Shown one piece after another: positions 63,961 through 64,000 of a stretch of DNA of 64,000 nt (position 1 is its first letter; every line of letters starts with the position of its first letter). Location: assembly GCA_963751425.1 (NCBI GenBank), contig CAVVUF010000002.1:248001-312000 (forward strand), in the 5' to 3' direction. The position numbers and the translations under genes are program-made. Below the pieces are notes generated by a model, which had not been told where the DNA came from, ran no database searches, and saw only the letters and a program-made list of their open reading frames with translations. This DNA comes from CAVVUF01 sp963751425. Lineage in GTDB: Bacteria; Chloroflexota; Anaerolineae; Anaerolineales; UBA4823.

Positions 63961-64000
63961 GTACTCTATCGAGTGTAGAATAATGCCATATCCAAAATAT

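Overview
The window reads as chromosome from an uncultured-type Chloroflexota bacterium, most likely class Anaerolineae. This is inferred from Thr/Pro-rich lipoprotein linkers, an SH3b/NBR1-Ig lipoprotein, very long pseudokinase/AAA/PAS/histidine kinase hybrids, LOR-fold and DUF6325-like proteins, and strong AGGAG ribosome sites. No rRNA, CRISPR array, insertion sequence or phage gene was seen. One tRNA gene (tRNA-Ser GCU) lies near the left end.

Layout. 1-6.8 kb (mostly minus): a partial membrane protein, tRNA-Ser, an envelope protein joining Ig-like domains, calcium-binding repeats and a TolB-like propeller, an SH3 lipoprotein, and two unrecognised proteins. 7.2-15.7 kb (plus): a giant hybrid sensor kinase and two NarL-type response regulators. 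15.7-19.7 kb (minus): a YihY membrane protein, a membrane-anchored alkaline-phosphatase-superfamily enzyme and an EEP-family hydrolase. 20.3-34.2 kb (plus): a large arginine deiminase island with a YfcC/ArcD-type carrier, ornithine carbamoyltransferase, carbamate kinase and arginine deiminase, interleaved with two M20 peptidases, an APC permease, an NhaC antiporter, a ThrE exporter, and LOR and DUF6325-like proteins. 34.3-42.2 kb: PPK2, a P-type ATPase, a ZIP carrier, a PRC-barrel/DUF1269 protein, a lipid kinase and a dual-specificity phosphatase. 42.6-46.9 kb: small stress-type membrane proteins with second copies of the LOR and DUF6325-like genes. 46.9-52.6 kb: a potassium module (Kv-type channel, KtrA, KtrB, two-TM channel) mixed with two AI-2E/PerM permeases. 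52.9-57.9 kb: RDD protein, UbiB kinase, WS/DGAT acyltransferase and a phasin-like protein. 58-64 kb: CDF exporter, polysaccharide deacetylase, URO-D-family protein, MFS carrier, a small Cys-pair protein and a lipoprotein.

Functionally the centre looks like a fermentative energy and pH-homeostasis region. Peptidases and carriers would supply arginine and other amino acids. The deiminase pathway would yield ATP, ammonia and ornithine. PPK2 could couple nucleotide charge to polyphosphate, and the cation and potassium genes would keep ion balance.

Main caution: at least eleven genes, and probably twelve, are split by single-base frameshifts. Nearly all can be repaired by adding or removing one base in a short homopolymer, and every repaired gene then has a length divisible by three. 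This pattern is more typical of sequencing or assembly indel error than of gene decay, so these genes are annotated as whole reading frames with the break positions given.
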